A stretch of 64,000 bases of DNA from Oscillospiraceae bacterium. Lineage in GTDB: Bacteria > Bacillota > Clostridia > Oscillospirales > Acutalibacteraceae. Below the pieces are notes generated by a model, which was not told the DNA's origin, did no database searches, and saw only the letters and a program-made list of their open reading frames with translations. The translations under genes were made by a program, and so were the position numbers. The stretch lies in contig JAITGE010000005.1 in NCBI GenBank assembly GCA_031280825.1, positions 48,792 to 112,791 on the forward strand, read 5' to 3'. Within the stretch, counting starts at the first letter, position 1, and each line of letters begins with the position of its first letter. This document shows, piece after piece, positions 10,001-16,709 of this stretch.

Positions 10001-11284
10001 TCACAGTGCGGCGGCGCGTGGGGCTTCCGCGATCAGCTGCAGGACGTGAGCGCGCTTATTTTGACGCACCCCGCGCTGGTGCGGGTGCAGCTCTATCGCT
10101 GCGCGGCGGCGCAGTTCCCGGAAGGCGACGGGTTGCATTGGTGGCACCGCATCCCGGGCGAGGGGATACGCGGCGTGCGGACACGCTATTCGGATGATTT
10201 TCTCTGGCTGCCCTATGTTTGCGGCGAATATGTTTTGCGCAGCGGCGACGCTTCGGTTTTGGAAAAGCGCATTCCCTTCCGGGAGGGGGAAGCGCTGCGC
10301 CCGGAGGAGCACGAGCGCTACGCCGTCTATCCGCAGAGCGCGGAAAAGGCGACGCTGTATACGCATTGCATCCGCGCTGTGGAGCGGACACTGCAGGATA
10401 TGGGCGCACACGGCTTGCCGCGCATGGGCGGCGGCGATTGGAACGACGGCTTCAACCTTGTGGGAGCAAAGGGACGCGGCGAGAGCGTGTGGCTTGCCAT
10501 GTTTTTCAGCATGGTGCTGGAAAGCACGGCGCAGCTTTGCCGGCTGCAGGCAGAACCGGAACGCGCCGAGCGATACCGGGATCAGGCGCAAAGACTGCGC
10601 GAAGCGATCGAAAGCTGTGCATGGGCGGGCGACCGTTATCTGCGCGCTTTTTGGGACGATGGGACGCCCATGGGCGGCGAGGGCAACGAACCCTGCGCGA
10701 TCGATATTTTACCCCAAGCGTTTGCCTCCCTGTGCGGGTTGCCGGATGCCGACCGCCGCCGCCTCGCGTTGGATACGGCGATGGCGCGGCTGGTGGATCA
10801 CCCGCACCGCATGGTGCGGCTGCTGCGCGTGCCATTTCCGCACGAAGGCAAGCGCGCGGGCTATATCAACGCTTACCCGGCGGGGATTCGGGAAAACGGC
10901 GGGCAATATACCCACGCGGCGGTGTGGCTCTGCCTTGCGCTGTTCAAGGAAGGGCGGGCGGAGGATGCGCTTTCGCTTCTGCAAATGCTCAACCCGGCGG
11001 CGATGCCGCAGGATTCCGCCGCGCTTGCCAGCTATCGGGGCGAGCCTTATGCGCTGGCGGGCGATGTTTCTGCGGCTCCGGGCATAGAAGGGCAAGCCGG
11101 GTGGACGTTCTACACCGGCGCGGCGGCGTGGTATTACCGTGCCGTTCTGGAGGGACTGCTCGGTCTGCGTGAGCGGGACGGACGGCTTGTTTTTGAAAAT
11201 CCCTGCCTGCCCGAAGATTGGCAAGGGAAGGTTCACGCAACCTTGCGCCTACACGGCGGCGAAGAGCTAACGGTGCAGGGATAA
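4019..11284 (+). CDS. Cyclic beta-1,2-glucan synthase-like protein (GT84 / glycoamylase-like / GH94)
   Basis: 2421-residue membrane enzyme built like NdvB/Cgs cyclic beta-1,2-glucan synthases (Gram-negative forms are about 2800 residues). Order: a helical N-terminal region; membrane segments around residues 244-298; a GT84 domain with LALDADTQLP (about 446, the metal/nucleotide-sugar Asp triad) and the processive-transferase QxxRW motif in RQERWVRGDW (about 594); more membrane segments at 624-680; a glycoamylase-like domain (about 815-1220; PWGNSESGF, SYMAHHVGMS); carbohydrate-binding and GH94 regions to the end, with GGGDWNDGFN (about 2137), whose Asp is the GH94 general acid. Known enzymes polymerise UDP-glucose into beta-1,2-glucan, trim it and cyclise it. 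The ATG at 4019 has an AAAGAGG site; the upstream GTG at 3980 does not. The cyclic product is inferred; a linear glucan or a phosphorylase role is possible. Confidence 0.85.
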   Translation: MKADAYRKELARGLRGLRRRYRGSLRSRALRANEAAAALHSEWLRDNYYMLERETRQCLRELRSAGRMGAGDPARALELCRRLCAPGHLPTAEAMREALPRERLTGAESELLPLALRCVLAEMALQSVRAAQAGKGEEATARISGAVKGFRALPDLDLAALLEQLHPVERILRRDPAGIYPRMEEGSRAIFRSLVARRAQKGMAAEDVARILVEEAAGRQEGDPARHIGVPLLRGAAHPKRGKVLFWLESLLPLPAAAGLAWILGAWYAAPLFLLPLWAVCRVLLEFFLLRGLTPVPLPRMELGGEIPPEGRTLIVVSNLLPEAARAKDLERRMEELHGSNGGKNIAVCVLADFKGAASPVLPQDAADIAAARRAVERLNKKYGGSFVLALRPRVFSPTMGNYCGWERKRGAILQLAQHLRGASAGASAFLTVCGDQAALRDVRYILALDADTQLPLATAAELVAIALHPANRPRFDPALGRVTEGYGILAPQVGLELESARATPFAHAMAGEGGVSPYSNAASERYQDLFGSGVFAGKGLIDVDAFLTVSEARPFPAEQVLSHDVLEGALLRTGFVADVQVMDGFPAHQRSYFMRQERWVRGDWQNLSFLRKKSGLPALSRYQLFDNLRRSLLPPLCLAAAMASLLAPRTAAIALCAAAVLGICGAFLFSAIRSLGGGFAMLSRQYYAGGLPAGLGDLVRGFLQLLLLAQTAWINAAGAVRGLWRSLVSRKRRLEWTTAAQGEGKRGGKAVLSEILPSSLAGALLLCFGKAEQRLIGFILLADLLFAPFSGRKVKPVRTVLGDEERERLTGYCAAMWNYFDVYCAEEHNHLPPDNVQESPVFRVAPRTSPTNIGLYLLCVLAARDLDLITTEELLRRVSLTLESVERLERWNGNLLNWYDTRSLAPLEPRYVSTVDSGNFLCSLRVLRRGLGEYAGEAPALLAVCERLCALEDACDLRPLYHARRRLFHIGVDLSTGKPSPSYYDLLMSEARMTGYYAIARRWVSKKHWGALGRTLASSGRFTGPVSWTGTMFEYFMPYLFLPAPRGTLGYEALRFALACQQKRVRGRALPWGNSESGFFAFDGGLNYQYKAHGVQKLGLRRDLDEELVLAPYAAFLAMQLAPRAALANLRRFEHMELWGKCGFYEAADATPGRTGGQDYAVVRSYMAHHVGMSLLSALNTLQDGVLRRRFMADEEMASAASLLYERIPDRAAVFRDVELRETRRPQERFAGAKTVFTQSDPGNPRAQMLTNGEWSCVLTDCGAGVSFYRGVSVFRHSPDLLRRAGGVLAFLREEGQMAISLGAAPQYAANAKRVVEFAPHEVTHRAEGRRAVAAMRSSVHPRLPAEERRFTLRNTGKHVARGQLILYFEPSLAPLAEEAAHPAFSKLFLEDVYDSVQGVLTFTRHKSGGESISLAAALSRGTAAVCERSRIAVWNSGAGEGIPLPQSTADGTQRGNPDCCGTFLIPYVLQAGETRAFSLYLCAGSAPEEAVERLHRLRTEEENRRGAKKQGAPCPFRAGGMAAALAESVLPRLLYYAPAAPGELERRAVNHARRQTLWALGVSGDEPYLYYELRGRSEAGEVAATADDACAAQPYLSLFRSLRGAGVPCEMVLAYQEGGDYDTPVLNALQAVLRRENCQHACGRRGGVHLVNLRRASNGAAEALAAYAAYIAGEKPQKLSPCREAVLQLPLPAGRLECAAQGLPAFAPGSYSIPAGARSAVPWCLPLCNRSFGTLVSRQALGFTWAVNARENKLSPWYNDPCTDNRGELLLLRVGRRVFDLLQGAHAEFSPAQACWRGEVQGFAYAVTVTVPERGCVKRCEVQMENRAGREQAAELVYYVEPVLGVRREPNSPILGEALPDGALLQAPDAAVRGYAALLLSGGADFVCTDRAAFWKGQWAGGGAWPQADPCAAVGRRLTFLPGGERQLSFSLGWGAKRNAALCAHLVAERDPMANARAILEIQTPDAALNHMINTWLPHQILHSRLFGRTGFSQCGGAWGFRDQLQDVSALILTHPALVRVQLYRCAAAQFPEGDGLHWWHRIPGEGIRGVRTRYSDDFLWLPYVCGEYVLRSGDASVLEKRIPFREGEALRPEEHERYAVYPQSAEKATLYTHCIRAVERTLQDMGAHGLPRMGGGDWNDGFNLVGAKGRGESVWLAMFFSMVLESTAQLCRLQAEPERAERYRDQAQRLREAIESCAWAGDRYLRAFWDDGTPMGGEGNEPCAIDILPQAFASLCGLPDADRRRLALDTAMARLVDHPHRMVRLLRVPFPHEGKRAGYINAYPAGIRENGGQYTHAAVWLCLALFKEGRAEDALSLLQMLNPAAMPQDSAALASYRGEPYALAGDVSAAPGIEGQAGWTFYTGAAAWYYRAVLEGLLGLRERDGRLVFENPCLPEDWQGKVHATLRLHGGEELTVQG

Positions 11285-11297
11285 GTTGGGGCAACGG

Positions 11298-11326
11298 GTA
11301 TTTTATCGCGCGGTGGTGCATATGTA
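11298..11326 (+). promoter_or_regulatory. Possible sporulation (SigE-like) promoter upstream of spoIVFA
   Basis: GTATTTT (11298-11304), 14-base spacer and CATATGTA (11319-11326) loosely resemble the SigE consensus. In Bacillus subtilis the spoIVF operon is SigE-dependent. No SigA-type promoter is visible in this 72-base gap. The match is weak. Confidence 0.3.
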
Positions 11327-11356
11327 TGGTACAAGCCAACGCGGGAGGATAGGAAT

Positions 11357-12334
11357 ATGGGGGAACACGATTACAGCAGTGCTTTTGCGCAGGAGGCGGA
11401 TACGCGTTTTGCGGATATCCGTGCCGCGCGGGAACGCCGCCGCGCTGTGCGTGAAGCGGTGTTTGAAGCGCCTACCTTGGGGTATGAGGAGAAGGAACGA
11501 CCTAAAGGCGCGTTTGCGCGCGTGCTGCTCACCCAGGCGGTGATTTTCGCGCTGCTGTTGGGAGGGCTGCTCTTAGCGCAGAGGGCTGCGCCAAATACTT
11601 ACCGGCAGCTGCGCACGGCATATACCAAGGCAATGCAGGTGGATTTAACGGCAAAGCAGGTTTGGGCGCGCGTGAGGGAGGCGTTTCTGTCGCTGAAGGA
11701 GGACGTTTATGTCGTTGCTCCGCCAAGCGCCGCGCATGAGCAAACAACGGCGCCGTACAATTACAAAGCCGAGCAGGTGGACGGCGCAGAGGCGACGGAC
11801 GCGCCGCCCGGTGTAACGGAGGGCATGAACGGTATGGGTGGCGCGGATATTGCGGCGGCGGAAGCCACGGCGGCGGAAATCGCGGCGCTTTTTGCCAAAC
11901 GCAAGGCGGGCTACGCGCCGCTGCGCATAACCGTGCCGCCGATCCCGCCGGTGCGCGTTGGGCGGCTGACCTCCCCCTATGGGCTGCGCACGCATCCGAT
12001 CACCGGCGGCAAAAGCATTCACACGGGGCTGGATATTGGCGCGGAGGAGGGTGCGCCAATCCTTGCGGCTTTTTTTGGGCGCGTCGCAAAGGTCGGGGAG
12101 GATGCGGATTACGGCAAATATATCTTGCTTGCGCACGCGGGCGGGATGCAAACCTTTTATGCGCACTGCTCCGAAGTATTGGCGCAGGAGGGGATGGTGC
12201 TGCGGGCGGGCGAAACGGTCGCGCTGGTAGGCTCGACGGGACTTTCGACCGGTCCGCATCTGCATTTTGAGATTCGTTTGAACGGTTTGCGCTGCGACCC
12301 CGCGCCCTTCCTTGCACAATATTACAGCCAATGA
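11357..12334 (+). CDS. spoIVFA: SpoIVFA-like membrane protein with M23 (LytM) domain
   Basis: 325-residue single-pass membrane protein: a charged N-terminal cytoplasmic region (1-50), a transmembrane helix at about 55-77 (VLLTQAVIFALLLGGLLLA), a linker, then an M23/LytM domain (about 195-320). It is assigned as SpoIVFA because the next gene is a SpoIVFB-type M50 protease; in Bacillus SpoIVFA scaffolds and restrains SpoIVFB in the outer forespore membrane. Unlike the degenerate Bacillus domain, this one keeps every metal-site element: HTGLD (His and Asp), YAHCS and HLHFE (HxH). It could therefore be an active peptidoglycan endopeptidase. The ATG at 11357 has a GGGAGGAT site. Confidence 0.75.
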   Translation: MGEHDYSSAFAQEADTRFADIRAARERRRAVREAVFEAPTLGYEEKERPKGAFARVLLTQAVIFALLLGGLLLAQRAAPNTYRQLRTAYTKAMQVDLTAKQVWARVREAFLSLKEDVYVVAPPSAAHEQTTAPYNYKAEQVDGAEATDAPPGVTEGMNGMGGADIAAAEATAAEIAALFAKRKAGYAPLRITVPPIPPVRVGRLTSPYGLRTHPITGGKSIHTGLDIGAEEGAPILAAFFGRVAKVGEDADYGKYILLAHAGGMQTFYAHCSEVLAQEGMVLRAGETVALVGSTGLSTGPHLHFEIRLNGLRCDPAPFLAQYYSQ

Positions 12335-12383
12335 GCAATGAGAGGCGGTCGTACCTATAAAAATATGGCAAAATCGCATTCCG

Positions 12384-12947
12384 GTGGAAGTGCGTTTCAG
12401 CTTTGCCGCCATGCTGGCGCTGTGCTTCGCTGCCGCCTCTGCGCGGCGCGTGGGGATTGGCTTGCTCTTTGCCGCCGCGCACGAAGCGGGGCACTTGGCA
12501 GCTTTGTTTGCCTTTGGGATGCAGCCGCGGCGCGTTTGCCTGCACGCCGCCGGGATTTGTATTGAACGTCCGCCCGGGCTGCGGCTTTCCTACAACCGGG
12601 AGTTTGCCGCCGCGCTGGCGGGTCCCGCCGTGAGCGCTGCGCTTGCGGTGCTGTTCTTCTTTTTGCGGCGGCGCGGCTTGGGCGGTGATTTTATTGAATC
12701 CGCGGTATGGATGAACGCCGGTTTTGCGTTTTTTAACCTGCTGCCTGTCCGCCAGTTGGATGGCGGGCGGGCGCTCTATGCTGTGCTCTGCGTGCGTTTG
12801 CCTGAAGCCGCCGCGCGGCGCTTTGTGCGCATTTCTTCTGTTGGCACACTCTGCGCGGCGGCGGTGCTTGCGGCGGTGCAGCTTTGGCGCGGCGCAGGAA
12901 CGCCCTCGCTGCTGTTGGCGGTGGTCTATCTTGCGGTGTGCGCGTAG
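12384..12947 (+). CDS. spoIVFB: SpoIVFB-like M50 site-2 protease
   Basis: Intramembrane zinc metalloprotease of the M50B family; SpoIVFB cleaves pro-sigma-K in the mother cell. Active-site elements are present: HEAGH (HExxH) at about residue 32-36 in the first hydrophobic block, and NLLPVRQLDGGRAL (third zinc ligand Asp) at about 117-130. Hydrophobic segments flank both. The protein is short (187 residues from the GTG at 12384). The frame stays open back to 12342, reading about 14 further residues with no ATG, GTG or TTG, so either the GTG is used or translation begins at a rare codon such as ATA or ATT near the GAGAGG at 12340-12345. The gap to spoIVFA is 49 bases, consistent with a two-gene sporulation operon. 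Confidence 0.8.
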   Translation: MEVRFSFAAMLALCFAAASARRVGIGLLFAAAHEAGHLAALFAFGMQPRRVCLHAAGICIERPPGLRLSYNREFAAALAGPAVSAALAVLFFFLRRRGLGGDFIESAVWMNAGFAFFNLLPVRQLDGGRALYAVLCVRLPEAAARRFVRISSVGTLCAAAVLAAVQLWRGAGTPSLLLAVVYLAVCA

Positions 12948-12965
12948 GCGCAGGCATTGAACGTT

Positions 12966-13003
12966 AAAAAACCGAGGGGGGGGCGAAGCGCCCAACCCTC
13001 GGT
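12966..13003 (-). terminator. Terminator of the collagen-like gene
   Basis: ACCGAGGG (12971-12978) pairs with CCCTCGGT (12996-13003), with an inner GGGCG/CGCCC stem. On the minus strand the hairpin is followed by a T-run (complement of AAAAA at 12966-12970), directly after the collagen-like stop codon. It also lies between two convergent genes. Confidence 0.85.
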
Positions 13004-13012
13004 TCATAATGC

Positions 13013-14383
13013 TTACCCTTGAATAGGTGCAATCGGCGCAACCGGATTGCCCGGCGCGGGTTCCGTTGCGGGAGCATCCCCCAGGCGTTTGACCGTGAGC
13101 ATCGCGTTAACGCCTTCAAGCAGCATGATCTGCACTTCTTTTTTGGCGAAAAGAATAAAGTGGATGTGCGCTCCCGCTTCCGCGGTTATCAGCACGGTGC
13201 CGCTGAGAACAAAGGATTCACGGCAGGCAACCGGCTGGCTCAGCACCGTGCAGGGGATGATCACGCCGTCGTTCGTGACGGCGCAGCTGATCTGCCCGCA
13301 GCCAACGCCTTCGCCGCGCAGCTGGTAGGTGACCTCGTATACGCCCGCCGTTTCCGTGACCATAGAATGATGGTCGTCGTATTGCAGACCGTAGCTGGGC
13401 ATCAGGTTGGTGAAATGCAGAGCCGCGACTTCATCCGCCGCAAGTTCAAACATGCCGTAATCGGTGTTGCACATGCCGCCAAAAGCGATATATGCCGCAT
13501 CGCCTTGCGCACCCGTCGCGCCGCGCTCGCCGGGGACGCCTTGTAATCCTTGAAGCCCTTGCGCGCCGCGCTCACCCGTCGCACCGCGTTCGCCGGGCAG
13601 ACCTTGCAAGCCTTGCGCTCCGGTTGCGCCTTGCAGACCTTGAAGCCCCTGTACGCCGCGCTCACCCGTCGCGCCGCGTTCGCCGGGCAGACCTTGCACG
13701 CCTTGCGCTCCTGTCACGCCTTGCAGACCTTGAAGCCCTTGCACGCCGCGCTCACCCGTCGCGCCGCGTGTGCCGGGAACGCCCTGCAAACCTTGAAGCC
13801 CTTGCGCGCCGCGCTCACCGGTTGCACCGCGTGTGCCGGGCAGACCTTGCAAGCCTTGCGCTCCTGTCACGCCCTGCAGACCTTGAAGCCCCTGCACGCC
13901 TTGTGCGCCTGTTGCGCCCTGCAGACCTGTCGGACCGCGCGGGATGAAAAAATCAAGGTGCAGTTCTTCCTCACCGTTGTTGTCAATTGTTTGCGATTGT
14001 ACTTCCGTCGGTGTGCTTGCGTCGCTGGTTGGCGTCCATTTAACGACGATTTTGGGAACTTTTCCGGTTGCACCCTGCAAACCCGTTTGCCCCGGGATGC
14101 CTTGTAAGCCTTGCACGCCGCGTTCGCCCTGCAGTCCACGCTCTCCCTGCAGTCCACGCTCGCCTTGCGGCCCTGTTGCGCCGCGTGTGCCCGGCAAGCC
14201 TTGTGCGCCTTGTAAGCCTTGCGCGCCGCGCTGCCCTGGTAAGCCCTGCAGCCCTGCCGGTCCCTGCACACCTGTCGCTCCCGTTGCGCCCGTTGGGCCG
14301 CGGAGAATTTTGTACATGCAGGTCGGGTTAACACAAGCAATACAGTTGGGTGAATTTGTACAACTTCCATAAAAATTCGGCAA
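13013..14383 (-). CDS. Collagen-like repeat protein of exosporium (BclA-like) type
   Basis: 456 residues in four parts: a Cys-rich N-terminus (1-28, six Cys); a first G-X-Y collagen segment (29-108); a 40-residue non-collagen spacer (109-148); a second G-X-Y segment (150-294) rich in GLQ, GER, GAT and GVQ triplets; and a C-terminal globular domain (295-456) resembling the BclA-type jelly roll that trimerises the stalk. There is no standard signal peptide, as is usual for spore-coat or exosporium proteins assembled from the mother cell. Thr-rich GAT triplets are typical O-glycosylation sites in BclA. The start is a TTG at 14383 with a GGGAGG site 8 bases upstream. Spore surface location is inferred from the family and from the nearby spoIVF genes. 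Confidence 0.85.
   Translation of the reverse strand: MPNFYGSCTNSPNCIACVNPTCMYKILRGPTGATGATGVQGPAGLQGLPGQRGAQGLQGAQGLPGTRGATGPQGERGLQGERGLQGERGVQGLQGIPGQTGLQGATGKVPKIVVKWTPTSDASTPTEVQSQTIDNNGEEELHLDFFIPRGPTGLQGATGAQGVQGLQGLQGVTGAQGLQGLPGTRGATGERGAQGLQGLQGVPGTRGATGERGVQGLQGLQGVTGAQGVQGLPGERGATGERGVQGLQGLQGATGAQGLQGLPGERGATGERGAQGLQGLQGVPGERGATGAQGDAAYIAFGGMCNTDYGMFELAADEVAALHFTNLMPSYGLQYDDHHSMVTETAGVYEVTYQLRGEGVGCGQISCAVTNDGVIIPCTVLSQPVACRESFVLSGTVLITAEAGAHIHFILFAKKEVQIMLLEGVNAMLTVKRLGDAPATEPAPGNPVAPIAPIQG
13500..14300 (-). repeat. Collagen G-X-Y coding repeats
   Basis: 9-base G-X-Y triplet repeats grouped into higher-order units of about 63-90 bases, for example [10 protein letters not shown] followed by [10 protein letters not shown] non-repeat spacer at about 13940-14060 splits them into two tracts. 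Such repeats expand and contract, so copy number is likely to vary between strains and assembly errors are possible here. Confidence 0.9.
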
Positions 14384-14644
14384 TTTGAATTCCTCCCAAA
14401 TCTAAATCATTTTATCACAATTCCGCCGCCATATCGTCACAGTGGCAGTCGGTATGCATTCCACTATATGCGACAGTGGAAAAATCGCTCTTTGTACGTG
14501 AAATTTTTTCACAAACCTCTTCCTCCAGCTGTGTAAACTATATCTGGTGGTGAATGCATCTGGGAGTGTTTTCCGCCCCCAAGATACTGGTTTTCCAATT
14601 TTAGGAATCTATCGTAATTTTCATGTTTGGTTCAGAAATCCCGC
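14384..14644. other. Divergent intergenic region between collagen-like gene and mraZ
   Basis: About 260 bases with lower GC than the flanks. It contains a short inverted repeat CCACT/AGTGG near 14461-14479. No convincing SigA promoter for the leftward collagen-like gene is visible, which would fit use of a sporulation sigma factor. No ORF with a ribosome binding site was seen. Confidence 0.5.
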
Positions 14645-14673
14645 TTGACAATATGAGAATAAGGCGATATAAT
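14645..14673 (+). promoter_or_regulatory. Consensus SigA promoter of the dcw operon
   Basis: Perfect TTGACA (14645-14650), 17-base spacer, perfect TATAAT (14668-14673). Transcription would start near 14680, about 57 bases before the mraZ ATG. Confidence 0.92.
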
Positions 14674-14688
14674 CACTGCGGTGGAGTG

Positions 14689-14720
14689 AAATCCCGTGAA
14701 GTTGTTTAAAATCCCGCGAA
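14689..14720 (+). promoter_or_regulatory. Direct repeats upstream of mraZ, candidate MraZ-binding site
   Basis: AAATCCCGTGAA (14689-14700) and AAATCCCGCGAA (14709-14720) are direct repeats exactly 20 bases apart, between the predicted transcription start and the mraZ ribosome binding site. MraZ is known in other bacteria to bind short tandem direct repeats (TGGGA-containing in E. coli) in its own promoter region. The complement of these repeats contains GGGAT. Autoregulation is inferred. Confidence 0.5.
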
Positions 14721-14736
14721 AAGAGGAGGTGGAGGC

Positions 14737-15246
14737 ATGGCGTTCCAGGGCACGGCGGAGGGCACGGTAGATATTAAGGGGCGCGTATGCACACCCGCCA
14801 AATATCGCGCGGGCATTGAAGGGCAGGAGCATTTGATGCTCTGGTATTCCGGCGACGCGGCGCAGCCTTACCTGATGCTTGCGACGCAGGCGGAATTTGA
14901 CCGGGTATGCCGCCGTGAATACGGAAGGTTCGAGCCGGCGCTGCGCGCGCAGGTGATGCGGAAGCTCCAAGTGAATTCCGAGCCTGTGGAGCTGGACAAA
15001 AGCTGCCGCTTCGGGCTGCCGGAAAGGCTTGCTGCAAAGGCTGGCATCCGGCGCGAGGAACGTGTTTTCTTCATTGGGTTCCATACGCACATTGAAATTT
15101 GGCAGCTGGATCGCTGGCTCGCGCAGGGCGAAGAGGAGCTGAGCGACACGACCATTCAGCTGAACTTCGCGCCCGATCCCGCCTGGTTGGGCGGCATGGA
15201 GGAGCAACCGGCCGCGCAAGCCGCGCCGGCGGAGGACGCGTCGTGA
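14737..15246 (+). CDS. mraZ: Transcriptional regulator MraZ
   Basis: DNA-binding protein with two SpoVT/AbrB-like beta-strand swapped motifs that regulates the dcw cluster. First motif VDIKGRVCTPAKYR (about residue 11-24); second motif LDKSCRFGLPERLAAKAGI (about 87-105), where the usual GR is CR; HIEIWQLDRW closes the second half. It is 169 residues against about 143 for most MraZ, with an Ala-rich C-terminal tail. The N-terminus is divergent (most begin FxGxYxHxLDxKGR). A strong GAGGAGGT site precedes the ATG. Its stop overlaps the rsmH start by GTGA. Confidence 0.88.
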   Translation: MAFQGTAEGTVDIKGRVCTPAKYRAGIEGQEHLMLWYSGDAAQPYLMLATQAEFDRVCRREYGRFEPALRAQVMRKLQVNSEPVELDKSCRFGLPERLAAKAGIRREERVFFIGFHTHIEIWQLDRWLAQGEEELSDTTIQLNFAPDPAWLGGMEEQPAAQAAPAEDAS

Positions 15247-16169
15247 GCGCGGCGTTCCGGCACGAAACTGTGCTGCTGCGCGAAACGGTGGAGGCGCTGC
15301 GCCCGCATCCCGGCGGGATCTGGATGGACGGCACGGCGGGCGGCGGCGGGCACACGGCGCTGCTTTTGGAGCGAACCGGTCCCGGCGGGCGCGTCGTTGC
15401 GTTTGACCGCGATCCGGACGCGATTGCGAACCTGCGGGAACGCTTCGCGGGTGACGCGGCGGTTACAATCGTGCAAGGCAATTTTTTTGACGCGTCCGCG
15501 CACCTGCGTGCTTTGGGCGTCGCCGCGCTGGATGGTGTTTTATTGGACTTGGGCGTCAGCTCCCCGCAGCTGGATCGACCGGAACGCGGTTTTTCTTACC
15601 ACAGCGAAGCGCCGCTGGATATGCGCATGGAGCAGAGTGGCACAACGGCGGCGGAGCTGATCAATACGCTTTCGGAGGACGCGCTGCGGACAATCCTTTG
15701 GGAATACGGGCAGGAACGGTATGCCGCCGCCATGGCGCGGACAATCGTGCGGGAACGGGCGAAGGCGCCCGTTACAACCACAACGCAGCTGGCGGAGCTG
15801 CTTTGCCGCTCCGTTCCCGCCGCTGCAAGACGGGATGGGCATCCCGCGCGCAAGGCGTTCATGGCGCTGCGCTATGCCTGCAACCGGGAATTGGATGGGC
15901 TTGCGGAAGCGCTGCAAGCGCTTTTCGGGCTGTTGGTTTCCGGCGGGCGTTTGGCGGTGATCGGCTTTAACAGCTTGGAGGATGCCGCCGCGAAACGCGC
16001 CTTCCGCCCGTTCCTGGAGGGCTGTGTTTGCCCGTCGGATTTTCCAGTATGCGTTTGCGGCAAACGCCCGCAGGCAAAAGCGCATAAGCCTGTGACGCCA
16101 AGCCGTGAGGAGCTTGAACGCAACCCCCGCGCCCGCAGCGCCAAGCTGCGCGTGCTTGAAAAATTATAA
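15243..16169 (+). CDS. rsmH: 16S rRNA (cytosine(1402)-N4)-methyltransferase
   Basis: S-adenosylmethionine-dependent methyltransferase (MraW) that N4-methylates C1402 in the 30S P site. 308 residues, normal length. Motifs: HETVLLRETVEAL at the start, the SAM loop DGTAGGGGHTALLL (about 28-41), FDRDPDAI (about 54), LDLGVSSPQLD (about 100-110) and RGFSYHSEAPLDMRM; the C-terminal RSAKLRVLEKL is characteristic. The start is GTG at 15243, overlapping the mraZ stop by four bases, which implies translational coupling. Confidence 0.95.
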   Translation: MSAAFRHETVLLRETVEALRPHPGGIWMDGTAGGGGHTALLLERTGPGGRVVAFDRDPDAIANLRERFAGDAAVTIVQGNFFDASAHLRALGVAALDGVLLDLGVSSPQLDRPERGFSYHSEAPLDMRMEQSGTTAAELINTLSEDALRTILWEYGQERYAAAMARTIVRERAKAPVTTTTQLAELLCRSVPAAARRDGHPARKAFMALRYACNRELDGLAEALQALFGLLVSGGRLAVIGFNSLEDAAAKRAFRPFLEGCVCPSDFPVCVCGKRPQAKAHKPVTPSREELERNPRARSAKLRVLEKL

Positions 16170-16195
16170 GAACAACCGAAGGGTGTGAATGAAAA

Positions 16196-16657
16196 ATGGC
16201 ATCGTCTGTTACCGAGCGTGATTTTGAAATGTTCGCCGTCCCCGCAAGCGCTCCTGTTCCGGGACGCAGACCGGCGGCAAGACCCGCGCCGGTACGTGAG
16301 CCGCGCGTTTTGCCGGCGAAAGCGGAGGAATCTTTTAAGCGAAAGAAAGAAAAGGCACGTATTGCGTGGAAAAAAACCGCGGTCGCTTTTGGTGTGAGCG
16401 CGGTGGTTTCGCTGTGTCTTTTTGGCGCAACGGGCGCGGAGCTGTCCTTTCTGCAAGCGAATAACGAGAAGCAGGCGCTGCTGCAGGAGCTGAACTACCA
16501 GCGCGAGGTTGCGATCAATCGGCAAGCGGCGATTGAGCAAAAATATTCACTGGAAATTGTGCAGGATTATGCGCTCAACAAGCTGCATATGGTGCCGATT
16601 GAAGGCGGGCGCATGTGGTATTTGCAGCACCCGGGCGGCGATACCGTACTAAAGTAG
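16196..16657 (+). CDS. ftsL: FtsL-like septum protein
   Basis: 153-residue bitopic membrane protein: a Pro/Arg-rich cytoplasmic N-terminus (1-58), one transmembrane helix (about 60-80, TAVAFGVSAVVSLCLFGATG), then a coiled coil (about 82-125; FLQANNEKQALLQELNYQRE). This matches FtsL/DivIC division proteins, which form a complex with FtsQ/DivIB and recruit the septal synthase. Sequence conservation in the family is poor, so the call rests on topology and on the rsmH-ftsL-PBP gene order. It begins 26 bases after rsmH; the ribosome binding site is weak (GAAGGG). Confidence 0.8.
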   Translation: MASSVTERDFEMFAVPASAPVPGRRPAARPAPVREPRVLPAKAEESFKRKKEKARIAWKKTAVAFGVSAVVSLCLFGATGAELSFLQANNEKQALLQELNYQREVAINRQAAIEQKYSLEIVQDYALNKLHMVPIEGGRMWYLQHPGGDTVLK

Positions 16658-16709
16658 CCCCGGCGCGGCATATATTGGCGCAGCAGCAAGGGATGAGGGG
16701 GAAAGGAAT

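Noticed and set aside
13500..14300. CRISPR-like periodic repeats
   Set aside because: The repeats are 9-base collagen triplets in frame with a protein; there are no unique spacers and no cas genes.
15099..15242. N-terminal extension of rsmH inside mraZ
   Set aside because: The extension overlaps mraZ coding sequence, is Arg/Gly-rich and unlike any RsmH; the GTG at 15243 with a GTGA overlap begins at the conserved HETVLL region.
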